A stretch of 64,000 nucleotides of DNA from RYN-230 sp963720645 (GCA_963720645.1 CAVRFX010000019.1:624879-688878); one strand, 5' to 3'. Shown: positions 28,354 through 37,706, counted from the first letter of the stretch. Numbers and translations are program-made. The notes: generated from the letters alone by a model not told the origin.

Positions 28354-29151
28354 GTGGATCTTCAGCTGGACGGAAAGGTGGCCCTGGTCACCGGCGCCAG
28401 CAAAGGGATTGGCCGGCACGTCGCTGAGCATCTCGCCGCTGAAGGCGCCACGGTCGCCATTACCGCGCGGACGGCCGCACCGCTGGAGGTCACCGCCAAG
28501 GAAATCCAGGCCGCCACCGGGCAGCGGGTGCTGGCCCTGGCCGGGGACATGAGCGTCACCGCGGATGTGACGCGCTGCGTGGCCGCTACCGAAGACCAGC
28601 TCGGCCCCGTCGACATCCTGGTGACCTGCGCGGGCAGCTCGCCGGGCGGGCTGCTCGAGGACCTGACCGAAGAGCAGTGGATGTCCAGCCTGAACCTGAA
28701 GTTCATGGGCTACGTCCGCTCGGTCCGCGCCGTCATCGCGCAGATGCGCGAGCGGGGTACCGGCTCGATCGTGCTGGTCGTCGGCAACGACGGCCTCAAG
28801 CCGAGTTACTGGGAGATGACCGCGGGCGTGGCCAACGCGGCGGACATCAACTTCGCGTCGTCGGTCGCCGAGCAGTACGGGCGCTACGGGGTGCGGATCA
28901 ACACGGTGAACCCGGGGCCGGTGAACACCGACCGGTGGGACACGCTGGAGAAGGCGTTCGCCCGCGACAAGGGCGTGACCCAGGACCGGGCGCACCAGCT
29001 CGCGCAGGAGTCCATTCCGGCGGGCCGGATCTGCGAGCCCGATGAGGTCGCCGCGCTGGTCACCTTCCTGGCTTCGCCCCGGGCCAGCTTCGTCAACGGC
29101 GCCCACATCCCGGTGGACGGAGCCCAGCGCAAAGCGATCATGGACCGGTAG
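28354..29151 (+). CDS. Short-chain dehydrogenase/reductase-family protein
   Basis: The cofactor motif TGASKGIGRHVAEHL and the NAG-like VTCAGSSPGG are clear. The late motif INTVNPGPVNTDRW and the C-terminal DEVAALVTFLASPRASFVNGAHIPVDG are standard for the family. The catalytic YxxxK is not visible: the corresponding stretch reads SYWEMTAGVANAADINFAS, with no Lys at the expected place. It may act by another mechanism or not be a dehydrogenase. The start is GTG 28354 after GGAAGGGG. It opens the plus-strand operon. Confidence 0.78.
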   Translation: MDLQLDGKVALVTGASKGIGRHVAEHLAAEGATVAITARTAAPLEVTAKEIQAATGQRVLALAGDMSVTADVTRCVAATEDQLGPVDILVTCAGSSPGGLLEDLTEEQWMSSLNLKFMGYVRSVRAVIAQMRERGTGSIVLVVGNDGLKPSYWEMTAGVANAADINFASSVAEQYGRYGVRINTVNPGPVNTDRWDTLEKAFARDKGVTQDRAHQLAQESIPAGRICEPDEVAALVTFLASPRASFVNGAHIPVDGAQRKAIMDR

Positions 29152-29162
29152 GACGCAGACCC

Positions 29163-29851
29163 GTGCAGCTGACCAGCGCGATCCGGATCGGCAGGCCCGC
29201 TCCCGAGGTCCTGGACGCGCTTCTCGACGCCGGGACCGTGGCCGCCTGCCTGCCGGGCAGCCGCCTCATCGGCGAAGTCGCGGAGAGCACGTACGCCGGG
29301 GAACTGCAGCTGCGGATCGGCCCGGTGCAGGCGGTCTACGCGGGCACCGTGCACCTCGACACCGCCGACCGGAACGCGGGCACCGCCACGCTGCACGCGT
29401 CCGGATGGGAGCGCGGCGGCCAGGGCCGGGCGGACGCCAGCGTGACCCTGCGGGTGGAATCCCGCGGGGCCAGCACCCGCGTGCTGATCAGCGCCGACCT
29501 GATGATCCGGGGCAAGGTCGCCGAGTACGCGCCGGGCGCGATCGGCGACGTCGGCCAGCGGCTCGTCGAGCAGTTCGCCGGCAACGTCGAGCGGCTGCTC
29601 GCGAGCCAGGCCGGCACACCGCCGGCCAGCACCGGCCGGCCGGCTTCCCGGGCCGACCGGGCCGCGGCCGGGCCGACCGGGTTGACCGCAGGCTGCTCGC
29701 CGCCTCCGCGCTGCTGCTGGCCGGCGGGGCACTGGCGGCCGGCGCCCTGGCCGGGGTGGCGGCGTGGCGCCGCAGATACCGGCACCCGGCTTCGTCCCTA
29801 CCCTCCGATTCCCCCTGGTCCTTCTCCCACGAAGGGGCTCGCCATGACTAA
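29163..29851 (+). CDS. CoxG-like SRPBCC protein with C-terminal membrane anchor (frame break near 29685)
   Basis: The protein begins MQLTSAIRIGRPAPEVLDALLD and contains GELQLRIGPVQAVYAGTVHL and IGDVGQRLVEQFAGNVERLL, the pattern of CO-dehydrogenase subunit G. CoxG proteins are membrane-associated factors that recruit molybdenum hydroxylases. One base is missing near 29685; the next frame gives a hydrophobic anchor (LLAASALLLAGGALAAGALAGVAAW) followed by Arg residues, and a stop at 29851. Without correction the frame runs straight into the permease. Its presence ties this operon to the Mo-hydroxylase operon at 18.7-25.4 kb. Confidence 0.75.
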
Positions 29852-31334
29852 CCCCACCGCCGAAGGCGCTCAGCCGGAGCTGAGACCGCTGCAGATCGAG
29901 GCCAACGGCATCAACGTCATCTCGGACGCGGAGCGCAAGGGCCATCCGCGCGACCTGTTCTGGCCGTGGTTCGCGGCCAACGTGTCGGTCCTCGGCCTGG
30001 GCTACGGCGCGTTCGTGCTCGACTTCGGCGTCTCGTTCTGGCAGGCGGTCGTGCTCGGGCTGATCGGGATCGTGGTCTCGTTCCTGCTCTGCGGGTTCAT
30101 CGCGGTGGCCGGCAAGCGGGGCTCGGCGCCGACCATGGTGCTGGGCCGGGCCGCGTTCGGGGTCCGCGGCAACAAGCTCCCCTCGCTGATCTCCTGGCTG
30201 CTCACGGTGGGCTGGGAGACCGTGCTGATCATCCTGGCCACGCTGGCCACCGCCACCGTGTTCGAGCGGCTCGGCTGGGGCGGCGGCACCGGGGTCAAGG
30301 TGATCGCGCTGATCGTGGTGAGCGCGCTGACCGTGGCGGGCGGGGTGATGGGCTTCGACCTCATCATGCGCATGCAGTCGGTGATCACCTGGGTCACCGG
30401 GGTGCTGACCGTGGTGTTCATCATCCTGGTGGCCGACAAGATCCACTGGCACACGGTGTCCGCCATCCCGGCCGGGTCGCCGCAGAAGTTCATCGGCGCG
30501 CTGGTGTTCGTGATGACCGGGTTCGGGCTCGGCTGGGTGAACGCGGCCGCGGACTACTCCCGGTACCTGCCGCGCCGCTCCTCGAGCCGGGGCGTGATCG
30601 GCTGGACCACGTTCGGCTCCTCCATCGCCCCCATCTTCCTGCTGATCTTCGGCCTGCTGCTGGCAGGCTCGTCGGCCAAGCTGAGCAGCGCGATCGGCGC
30701 GGACCCGGTCGGGGCGCTGACCACCCTGCTGCCCACCTGGTTCCTGGTCCCGTTCGCGATCGTGGCGGTGCTCGGCCTGGTCGGCGGCTCGGTGCTGGAC
30801 ATCTATTCCTCCGGCCTGTCCCTGCTCGCCCTCGGGCTGCGCATCCCGCGGTACGCGGCCGCCCTCATCGACGGCACCGTGATGGTGCTGGGCACGATCT
30901 ATGTGGTCTTCGTCGCGCACAATTTCCTGAACCAGTTCGAGGGCTTCCTGATCACGCTGGGCGTGCCCATCGCCGCCTGGTGCGGGATCATGCTGGCCGA
31001 CATCATGCTGCGCCACAAGGACTACTCCGAGCCCGAGCTGTACGACCCGCGCGGCCGCTACGGTGACGTCCGGTTCGCCCCGCTGGCCATCATCGTGGTC
31101 GCGACCGTGGTCGGCTGGGGCCTGGTCACCAACAGCTACGCCAGCTGGCTCACCTGGCAGGGCTACCTGCTCGGCCCGCTCGGCCTGGGCGGCAAGTCCG
31201 GCGCCTGGGCGTTCGCCAACCTGGGCGTGCTGGTCGCGCTGGTCCTCGGGTTCGCCGCCGCGTGGGCGTTCGACGTCGCGCCGGTCCGGGCCCAGGAGGC
31301 CCGGCCGGTACTCGCCCCGGCGGCGGCCGGATGA
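29844..31334 (+). CDS. NCS1-family nucleobase permease
   Basis: This intact membrane protein of 496 residues has about twelve hydrophobic segments. Its N-terminal part (GHPRDLFWPWFAANVSVLGLGYGAF) and the segment GWVNAAADYSRYLPR are typical of cytosine/purine/hydantoin permeases of the nucleobase-cation-symport-1 family. It starts at ATG 29844 after GAAGGGG and overlaps the CoxG-like end. It is the best clue that the pathway substrate is an N-heterocycle such as a purine, pyrimidine or related ring. Confidence 0.88.
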   Translation: MTNPTAEGAQPELRPLQIEANGINVISDAERKGHPRDLFWPWFAANVSVLGLGYGAFVLDFGVSFWQAVVLGLIGIVVSFLLCGFIAVAGKRGSAPTMVLGRAAFGVRGNKLPSLISWLLTVGWETVLIILATLATATVFERLGWGGGTGVKVIALIVVSALTVAGGVMGFDLIMRMQSVITWVTGVLTVVFIILVADKIHWHTVSAIPAGSPQKFIGALVFVMTGFGLGWVNAAADYSRYLPRRSSSRGVIGWTTFGSSIAPIFLLIFGLLLAGSSAKLSSAIGADPVGALTTLLPTWFLVPFAIVAVLGLVGGSVLDIYSSGLSLLALGLRIPRYAAALIDGTVMVLGTIYVVFVAHNFLNQFEGFLITLGVPIAAWCGIMLADIMLRHKDYSEPELYDPRGRYGDVRFAPLAIIVVATVVGWGLVTNSYASWLTWQGYLLGPLGLGGKSGAWAFANLGVLVALVLGFAAAWAFDVAPVRAQEARPVLAPAAAG

Positions 31335-31897
31335 GTCATCCCCCTGGCTGCCTGGCCGTCATCGACATGCAGCGGGTGTTCGGCGAGCCGGGCAGTCCCT
31401 GGCTCGCCCCCCGGTTCGGCGAGATCGTCAAGCCGGTCCGCGACCTGGTGACGGCGTTCGGCCCGGACGTGGTGTTCACCCGGTTCGTCGCGCCCGCCAC
31501 CCCGTCGGGCGCCTGGCAGCGCTACTACGAGGCGTGGCCGTTCGCGCTCCAGCCGCCGGACGCGGGGATCTACGAGCTGGCCGCCGAGTTCGCCGGGGGC
31601 GCCGGGCCCACGGTGGACACGGCCACGTTCAGCAAGTGGGGCCCGGAACTGGCCGGGCGGGTCCGGGCGGCCGGCCCCGGCGGGACGGGGAACGAGCTCG
31701 TGCTGGCGGGGGTCTCCACGGACTGCTGCGTGCTGTCCACCGCGGTGGCCGCGGCCGACGCGGGCGTTGCGGTCCAGGTGGTCGCGGACGCGTGCGCGGG
31801 AGTCGACGACGACAGCCACCACAAGGCGCTGGACATCCTCCGCCTGTACGCGCCCCTGGTCGAGGTGACCAGCCTGGATGCCGTGCTGGGCGGATGA
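31331..31897 (+). CDS. Isochorismatase-family cysteine hydrolase
   Basis: The catalytic triad is visible as Asp in VIDMQRVFG, Lys in FSKWGPEL and Cys in GVSTDCCVLSTAVAAADAG. The family includes nicotinamidase, N-carbamoylsarcosine amidase, maleamate amidase and ureidoacrylate hydrolase, all of which release ammonia from amides. It overlaps the permease stop and the next start by ATGA. Here it probably deaminates or decarbamoylates an opened-ring product, an inference from the family and neighbours. Confidence 0.85.
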   Translation: MSHPPGCLAVIDMQRVFGEPGSPWLAPRFGEIVKPVRDLVTAFGPDVVFTRFVAPATPSGAWQRYYEAWPFALQPPDAGIYELAAEFAGGAGPTVDTATFSKWGPELAGRVRAAGPGGTGNELVLAGVSTDCCVLSTAVAAADAGVAVQVVADACAGVDDDSHHKALDILRLYAPLVEVTSLDAVLGG

Positions 31898-32895
31898 CGC
31901 AGCTCCAGGACCGCGCGGCCGGCGCGCTGTACGGGCTGGCTGTGGGCGACGCGCTCGGCATGCCCACCGAGTCGCTGCCGCGGCGACAGATCGTGGCCCG
32001 GTACGGCGCGCTGCTGGAGGACTTCCGCCCCGGCGCGGCCGACCAGCCGCTCGCCCCGGGCCTGCCCGCCGGGACCGTCACCGACGACACCGAGCAGGCG
32101 CTGCTGCTCGCGGAACTGATCATCGAGGGGGAGGGCACGGTCGACGAGGCGGAGTTCGCCCGCCGCCTGCTCGCCTGGGAGGAGGACATGCGGGCCCGCG
32201 GCTCGCTGAGCCTGCTCGGCCCCTCTACCAAGCGGGCCCTGGCCGCGCTGCTCGCCGGGACCCCGGTCACCGAGACCGGCCGGGCCGGCACCACGAACGG
32301 CGCGGCCATGCGGATCACCCCGGTGGGCGTAGCCACCCCGGCCGGGGACCCGGGCCTGCTGACCGGGCGGGTGGTGACCGCCAGCCGGGTCACCCACAAC
32401 ACCGGGGTCGCGCTGGCCGGGGCAGCCGCGGTCGCCGCGGCGGTCAGCGCCGGCGTGGGCGGCGCGACGGTGCCGGAAGCGATCGGCGCCGCGGTGGCGG
32501 CCGCCCGGCTGGCCGCCGGCCGCGGCCGGTGGGTCGCTGCCGCCGACGTGGCCACCCGGATCACCTGGGCCACCGGGCTGGCCGCCGGGCGGCCCGCGGG
32601 CGAGGTGCTGGACCTCGTGGACACGCTGGTCGGCACGAGCCTGGCCACCCAGGAGTCGGTGCCCGCCGCGTTCGCCCTGCTGGCCGCCGCCCCGGGCGAC
32701 CCGTGGCTGGCCTGCCGGATGGCGGCGTCGGCCGGCGGGGACACTGACACGATCGCGGCGATCACCGGCGCGATCGGCGGTGCCTGCCACGGCGCGGCGG
32801 CCTTCCCGGAGCAGGCCCGGGTCACGGTCAGCGCGGTCAACGGGCTGCGGCTGGACGAGGTGGCGGCGGCCCTGCTCGCCGTCCGCGGCTCATGA
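31894..32895 (+). CDS. ADP-ribosylglycohydrolase-family protein
   Basis: The protein begins with RAAGALYGLAVGDALGMPTE and has TDDTEQALLLAE, GAAMRITPVG and SAGGDTDTIAAITGAIGGA, carrying the metal-binding Asp residues of the DraG/ARH fold. Members cleave N- or O-glycosidic bonds to ADP-ribose or related nucleosides. It overlaps both neighbours by ATGA and is next to a PfkB sugar kinase. The pair suggests cleavage of an N-riboside and phosphorylation of the released sugar. Confidence 0.88.
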   Translation: MTQLQDRAAGALYGLAVGDALGMPTESLPRRQIVARYGALLEDFRPGAADQPLAPGLPAGTVTDDTEQALLLAELIIEGEGTVDEAEFARRLLAWEEDMRARGSLSLLGPSTKRALAALLAGTPVTETGRAGTTNGAAMRITPVGVATPAGDPGLLTGRVVTASRVTHNTGVALAGAAAVAAAVSAGVGGATVPEAIGAAVAAARLAAGRGRWVAAADVATRITWATGLAAGRPAGEVLDLVDTLVGTSLATQESVPAAFALLAAAPGDPWLACRMAASAGGDTDTIAAITGAIGGACHGAAAFPEQARVTVSAVNGLRLDEVAAALLAVRGS

Positions 32896-33838
32896 CGATC
32901 CAGCGACTGCTGTACCTGGGCAACGTCGTGGTGGACATCGTGCTGGACGTGCCGGCGCTGCCGGACCGCGGCGGCGACGTGCTGGCCCGCCGGTCCCGGC
33001 TCACCCCGGGCGGCGGGTTCAACGTGATGGCCGCGGCGGCCCGGCAGGGACTGCCCGTGGCCTACGCGGGGGCGCACGGCACCGGGCCGTTCGCCGACCT
33101 GGCCCGCGCCGGGCTGGCCGCGGAAGGCATCGAGGTGCTGCAGCCGGCCACGCCGGGCAGCGACACCGGCGTGGTGGTCGCCGTCGTGGACGACACCGGT
33201 GAGCGGACGTTCGTGACCAGCCCCGGCGCGGAGGCCACGCTGACCGCGGCGGACCTGGCCGGCGTGATCGCCCGGCCTGGCGACGCGGCCGGCCTGTCCG
33301 GCTACGGGCTCGTGCACCCCAGCAACCGCGGCGCGCTGATCGGCTGGCTGGCCCGGCTGCCTGCGGCGGCCACGGTCGTGTTCGACCCGGGCCCGCTGGT
33401 GATGTCCATCCCGCCGGAGGCGCTGGGCCAGGTGCTGCGCCGGGCCGACTGGCTGACCTGCAACGCGCGCGAAGCGGCGGCACTGACCGGAGCTGACACC
33501 CCCGCCGCGGCGCTGCGCGCGCTGGCGGCCCGGCTCGCCGGTGACGGCCGCCCCGGTGCGCGGGTGCTGGTCCGCACGGACCGGACGGCTGCCTGCTGTC
33601 CTGTTCTTCCGCAACGAACCCGCTCGCGGTGCCGGGCTTCCGAGTCACCGAACTGGACTCCAACGGGGCGGGCGATACCCACACGGGCGCCTTCATCGCG
33701 GCGCTGGCCACCGGTGCGGAACCGCCGGAGGCGGCCCGGCGCGCCAATGCCGCGGCGGCTATCTCGGTAACGCGGCGCGGACCCGCTACCGCGCCTTCCG
33801 CGGCCGAACTGGCGCTGTTCCTTTCCCGGCGGTCATGA
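32892..33838 (+). CDS. PfkB-family carbohydrate kinase (frame break near 33585)
   Basis: It is ribokinase-like, with an N-terminal GNVVVDIVLDVPALPDRGGD, the substrate motif PGGGFNVMAAAARQG and the catalytic GAGD in DSNGAGDTHTGAFIAAL. One G is missing near 33585; restoring it gives VRTGPDGCLLSCSS and continuity to the stop at 33838. It is the last gene of the overlapping plus-strand series. It probably phosphorylates ribose or a nucleoside set free by the preceding hydrolase. Confidence 0.82.
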
Positions 33839-33945
33839 ACACGGTCATGAACACGGTGCGATGAACACTTTCTCTGCGGTGGTGTAAGAACTCGCCAATC
33901 GTGGAATAGAGCTCTGCGTAATTGATCAATTACGGGGGGAGATCA

Positions 33946-35205
33946 ATGCCGGTGCAAACCACGGCACGCACGGGTGTTCGCCGCAAATCAGCGGCGACCG
34001 CGCGTACCGGCGCGATCCGCAGCAGTGCGGCCAAGAATGCCGCCAGCAATCGGAAATCCAGGACCAGCACGAAGGCGGCCGCCGCCAGGCCAATGCGTGG
34101 CGCGGCCACGGGGGCGAGGAGCATGAGGAGTACAGGAGCCGCCGCGAAGACCGTGTCGTCCGCGGCCGTGAAGGTTGCCTCGTCGGCAACCCAGATGGCG
34201 GCGGCGGCCACCAAGGCCACGTCGTCGGCTAAGACCATGTCCACCGCCATGCAGGCGATGAACACCGCTACCAAGACGATGTCCAGCGCCATGCAGGCCA
34301 TGAACACGGCGACCAAGGCCATGTCGTCGGCGGCCAAGGCGCTGACCGGGGCGGCCATGACGGTCTCGGCCCCGGCGGCGTCCGCCTCGGCGGGGACCCG
34401 GAGCCGGACCGTGGCCAAGCCCAAGAGCGCGGCCAGGCCGCGGACGACGGCCAAGCCCAGGAGCACGGCGAAGCCCAGGAGCACGGCGAAGCCACGCACG
34501 ACGGCGAAGGCCCGGACCACGGCCAAGCCCAGGATCGCGAAGGCCGGGACCACGGCGAAGCGCGCGACCGGCACGACGTCGAGGACGGCCACGGCCGCCA
34601 AGACCCGGCCGGCCGCGAAGCCCAAGGCGCCCGCCCGTCCCCGCACTGCGGCCAGGTCCCGCACCGTGGCTGGTGCGTCCACGGCGGCGTCCCGGTCCCG
34701 GACCACGACCTCGGCGCGCAGCCGGCGTCGTCGCGGCCCGCCCGGGCGGCCGCGAAGCCGAAGGCGCCCGCGAAGCCGAGAGCGATCGCGAAGCCGAAGG
34801 CGGCCACGGCGAAGCCGCGGACCGCAGTGAAGCCGCGGGCGATCGCGAAGCCGAAGCCCGCTACGGCGGCGAAGGCGCGGACCGCGGTGAAGCCGCGGGC
34901 GATCGCGAAGCCGAAGCCCGCTACGGCCGCGAAGCCGCGGACCGCGGTCAAGCCGCGGACGACGGCCCGGCCGGGGCTGGCCGCGAAGCCGGCGCTGGCC
35001 AAGAAGGCGGGCACGGCGATGAAGCCGGGCATGAAGCAGGGAATGGCCAGCGCCGGCCAATTCACGGCCCGCCATGTCCCGTCCGGGGACGGCGCGCCCG
35101 GGGATCCCGGCCGTCGGCCCGGCTGGGCCACAGCCCGGCAACGGCTCGCCCGCTGCTCCGGGAACCGACCGCTACCGCGACATGCTGGCCGGCCTCATGC
35201 GCTGA
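33946..35205 (+). CDS. Histone-H1-like Lys/Arg/Ala/Pro-rich protein (two frame breaks)
   Basis: The start is ATG 33946 after GGGGGGAG. Residues 1-60 are basic and Ala-rich. A central helical stretch repeats TMSTAMQAMNTATK / TMSSAMQAMNTATK / AMSSAAKAL. The long tail repeats AKPR, AKPK and ATAAK units like eukaryotic H1 and the tails of actinobacterial HU-type or PhaF-type proteins, but I see no HU domain. Frame breaks near 34730 and 35120 are inferred because each next frame continues the composition; the final frame ends TDRYRDMLAGLMR-stop, a sensible C-terminus. It probably binds DNA or other polyanions. No defined family is evident. Confidence 0.62.
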
Positions 35206-35309
35206 GGCGGTCACGCCGCGAGCCTGGCGGCCGGCTGGCCGGGTGCGGTGCCTCACGGGGGCGCCGCGGAACCCGCCACGCCGGCCGTAGGCTTTCCGGG
35301 TGCCTGCGT

Positions 35310-35387
35310 CCCGGAGCCCTGCGTCCCCGGGTCCGGCGTCCCCGGGCCCGGCGTCCCCGAGTCCTGCGTCCCCGAACCCTGTGCCCG
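35310..35387 (+). repeat. 15-bp tandem repeat, about five copies
   Basis: Imperfect units of GTCCCCGGGTCCGGC type follow one another at 15-base spacing. In one frame they would code Pro-Ala-Ser-Pro-Gly repeats. They sit exactly where the N-terminal part of the arylsulfotransferase-like gene should be. Confidence 0.7.
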
Positions 35388-35399
35388 CCTCCGCTGCCC

Positions 35400-35818
35400 G
35401 TGGACAGCTCGTTCGCCGTCAAGGCCGCGCCCGGGCAGGTGCTGGACAGCGCGGGCGAGGCGCTCGCATGGCAGCACGACCCCGAGGCGCTCGGCCACGA
35501 CACGTACAGCTTCTTCGACAACGAGTCGTCGGGCACCCCGGAGCTGCCGTACAGCCGGGCCATCACGGTGCGGCTCGACGAGCGGGCCAGGACAGCCGCG
35601 CTGGTCGCCTCGGACAATCAGCCTGAGGGCCTGTCCGCTGCCTCCCAGGGCAACGTGCAGACGGCCCGCAACCGGGACCTGTTCGTCGGCTGGGGCATCC
35701 TGCCCTACATCTCGGAATCAGCCCGTCCGGGCGGTTGCTGTTCAACGCCGAGTTCCCGGCCGGCGTCAACACCTACCGTGCGTACCGGCTGCCCTGGCCC
35801 GGAGCCGGCCGGCGGTAG
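35400..35818 (+). pseudogene. C-terminal remnant of an arylsulfotransferase-like protein
   Basis: The visible part contains AWQHDPEALGHDTYSFFDNESS, YSRAITVRLDERARTAALV, SAASQGNVQTARNRDLFVGWG and, after a frame break near 35715, SPSGRLLFNAEFPAGVNTYRAYRLPW. These are late blocks of the arylsulfotransferase/ASST-like beta-propeller family. The N-terminal two-thirds are absent; GC-rich tandem repeats precede it and no good start exists. The remnant is most likely non-functional. Confidence 0.65.
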
Positions 35819-35992
35819 CGGGCCTGGCCGCCGGGCCGGGCGGGCGCGGCGGTGCGGGCTGGTGCGCCCAGTGCGGTGTCCAGCTGGCACCGCCGCCCCG
35901 GCCCGGCGGCCTGGCGGCCAGGCAGGCGCGCAGCGCCAGGTACCGGGGGACGGTTTCCGCTGCGCCTGCTCCTCCTGGCCACCCCGCTCCTG

Positions 35993-36710
35993 CTACCCCG
36001 GGCGCCTGCGCGGCCGGTTTATCCAGAACGTGAGCTCGATCAGCAGCCCGGACAGGGCCCAGGCCGCGACCACGTCCGTGAACCAGTGATAGTCACACCA
36101 CACGAGCGCGGCCCCGACCGCCAGCCACAGCACGGCCAGGCGGCTAGCGCCAGGTAGCGGACCCGGCAGGCTGGCCGGCCACCAGCATCGCCACCGCGAG
36201 CGAGAGCGCCGCGCACGCGGTGGACGTGTGACCGGACGGGAAGGCGCCCAGCTGCCCGGGCATGACCGCGGGCAGGCCCGGGCCCGGCCGGCCAATGATG
36301 ATCTTCGCGGGGATCACGGTGGCCATCAGCAGCACGACGCCGGTCAGCGCGATGAGCACCGGGCGGAACGTGTGCCGCCGGATGGCCAGGGCCAGTGCCA
36401 CCGCCGCCAGCACCGGCACGGCCACCGTGGTCATGCCGAGGTCAGTGAGGAGCGGAGCGGGCCGGTGCGGGGTGTCGCCCAGCCACCGCCACCCGGGCGA
36501 CGCCGCCCGGGCCAGCACCCCCGCGCGGATCCGCTCGTCCAGGCCGGTGAGCGGGCCGTGCACGAGCACGCCGAGGGTCAGCAGGGCCAGGAGCAGGAGC
36601 AGGCCCCAGGTGAGGGGCCTGGGATACCGCGGGAACGCCCAGTCCAGGGGCGGGCCGGGCGCCTCGCCCGCCACCTCCGCGCTGACCTGGTCTTCGCTGG
36701 CCTTGTCCAC
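35993..36710 (-). CDS. PAP2-family membrane phosphatase (frame break near 36148)
   Basis: Several membrane segments surround the three phosphatase signatures: KIIIGRP, FPSGHTSTACA and, after the frame break, a C-terminal block with CDYHWFTDVVAAWALSG. The family removes phosphate from lipid phosphates such as phosphatidate or undecaprenyl pyrophosphate at the outer face of the membrane. An indel near 36148 separates the second and third signatures. The N-terminus is cytoplasmic and acidic. Confidence 0.8.
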
Positions 36711-36765
36711 TCACCGTGAGGGTACCCGGCGTTCCCGGCCGCCGGGCAACGGGACGTTCCGGCGG

Positions 36766-37140
36766 TCACGTGGTCCACGGGGGAGTGAACCAGGATCCGT
36801 CCGGCAGGACACCCGCGAACCCGACCGTCGTGGTGACCCAGGCCGTGACCGGCCCGGCAGACAGGTTGCTGGCCCCGAACCGGGCCCCGGCCGGCACCAG
36901 GACCACGTCTCCCGCGGCGGCGTCGCCGGTCTCGCCGTCCACGCTGACCCGCAGCGTGCCGCCGAGCACGTACAGCACCTCCTCCCGGGACACGTGGTGC
37001 GGCACCCCCTCGGTGCCACCCGGGATCTCGATCCGCCAGGCGCACAGCTCCCGGCTGCCGCGGGCCGGGCTGGCGTAGGACGTGAACGTGGTGCCGTGCA
37101 TCTGATGCACGGCCGACTCGGACGCGTGGATGACGGGCAT
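36766..37140 (-). CDS. Cupin-domain protein
   Basis: A single small cupin barrel of 124 residues is seen, with PHHVSREEVLYVLGGTLRVSVDG (motif 1) and GDVVLVPAGARFGASN (motif 2). The metal-binding His/Glu set is mostly present in the first motif. It is divergent from a MarR regulator across a 77-bp gap holding two palindromes, so the regulator very likely controls it. The ligand is unknown. Confidence 0.85.
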   Translation of the reverse strand: MPVIHASESAVHQMHGTTFTSYASPARGSRELCAWRIEIPGGTEGVPHHVSREEVLYVLGGTLRVSVDGETGDAAAGDVVLVPAGARFGASNLSAGPVTAWVTTTVGFAGVLPDGSWFTPPWTT

Positions 37141-37162
37141 GAAACGGTCCTCCCGGATATAG

Positions 37163-37195
37163 GCAAGCAGCTTGCTTATATGCTCAAGCTACTTG
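37163..37195. promoter_or_regulatory. Double CAAG-N3-CTTG operator between cupin and marR genes
   Basis: Two palindromes, GCAAGcagCTTGC at 37163-37175 and CAAGctaCTTG at 37185-37195, are centred 21 bases apart, two turns of the helix. They are bracketed by TAGGCAAG at 37160 and CTTGCCTA at 37192. The arrangement is what a MarR dimer pair would bind, covering both divergent promoters. Confidence 0.72.
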
Positions 37196-37217
37196 CCTAA
37201 TCTGTCAAGCTTGGTGG

Positions 37218-37665
37218 ATGCAGCATCATGACCCTCAGGCCCTGGCCGTCGGGCTACTGTCGGCGGGCCGGGCCCTGGTGGACGGGATCTCGGCCGGGGT
37301 GCAGGCCCGCGGATTCGATGACCTGCGTCCCGCGCACGGCTTCGCGTTCGCCCGGCTCGCCCCGGACGGCGCGACCATCACCCAGCTGGCCGAGCACCTC
37401 GGCGTCACCCGGCAGGCCGCGGCCCAGCTGGTGGACGAGCTGCTCGCCCGCGGCTACGTCCGGCGCAGCCGCCACCCGGGTCGACGCGCGGGCCCGGCTG
37501 ATCACGCTGACCGACCGGGGCTGGGCCTGCACCCGGGCCGCCGAGGCGGCCATCGCCGACACCGTGCGCCCATGGGCCGTCGTCCTGGGCGAGGACCGGC
37601 TCCGGGAGCTCCAGGACGACCTGCTCCGCATCGCCCCGCGCGGCCCGCTCCGGCCCACCTGGTAA
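37218..37665 (+). CDS. MarR-family regulator (frame break near 37487)
   Basis: The winged helix is clear in ITQLAEHLGVTRQAAAQLVDELLARGYVRR. After the break it continues DARARLITLTDRGWACTRAAEAAIADT, the MarR wing and dimer helix. One extra G near 37487 interrupts the frame; removing it gives RHPVDARARLITL. It is divergent from the cupin gene and preceded by the double CAAG-N3-CTTG operator, so it probably represses both promoters until a ligand binds. Confidence 0.8.
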
Positions 37666-37706
37666 TCGGCTCGACCGGCCGCGGCACCCGCGGATACGTT
37701 GTCGGC

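Noticed and set aside
28884..31016. A 710-residue minus-strand open frame rich in His, Asp and Gln
   Set aside because: It is the antisense shadow of the CoxG-like and permease genes, both of which have clear family motifs.
34440..35000. CRISPR array in the AKP-coding repeats
   Set aside because: The repeats are short, in frame and code for a Lys/Pro/Ala protein; there are no unique spacers.
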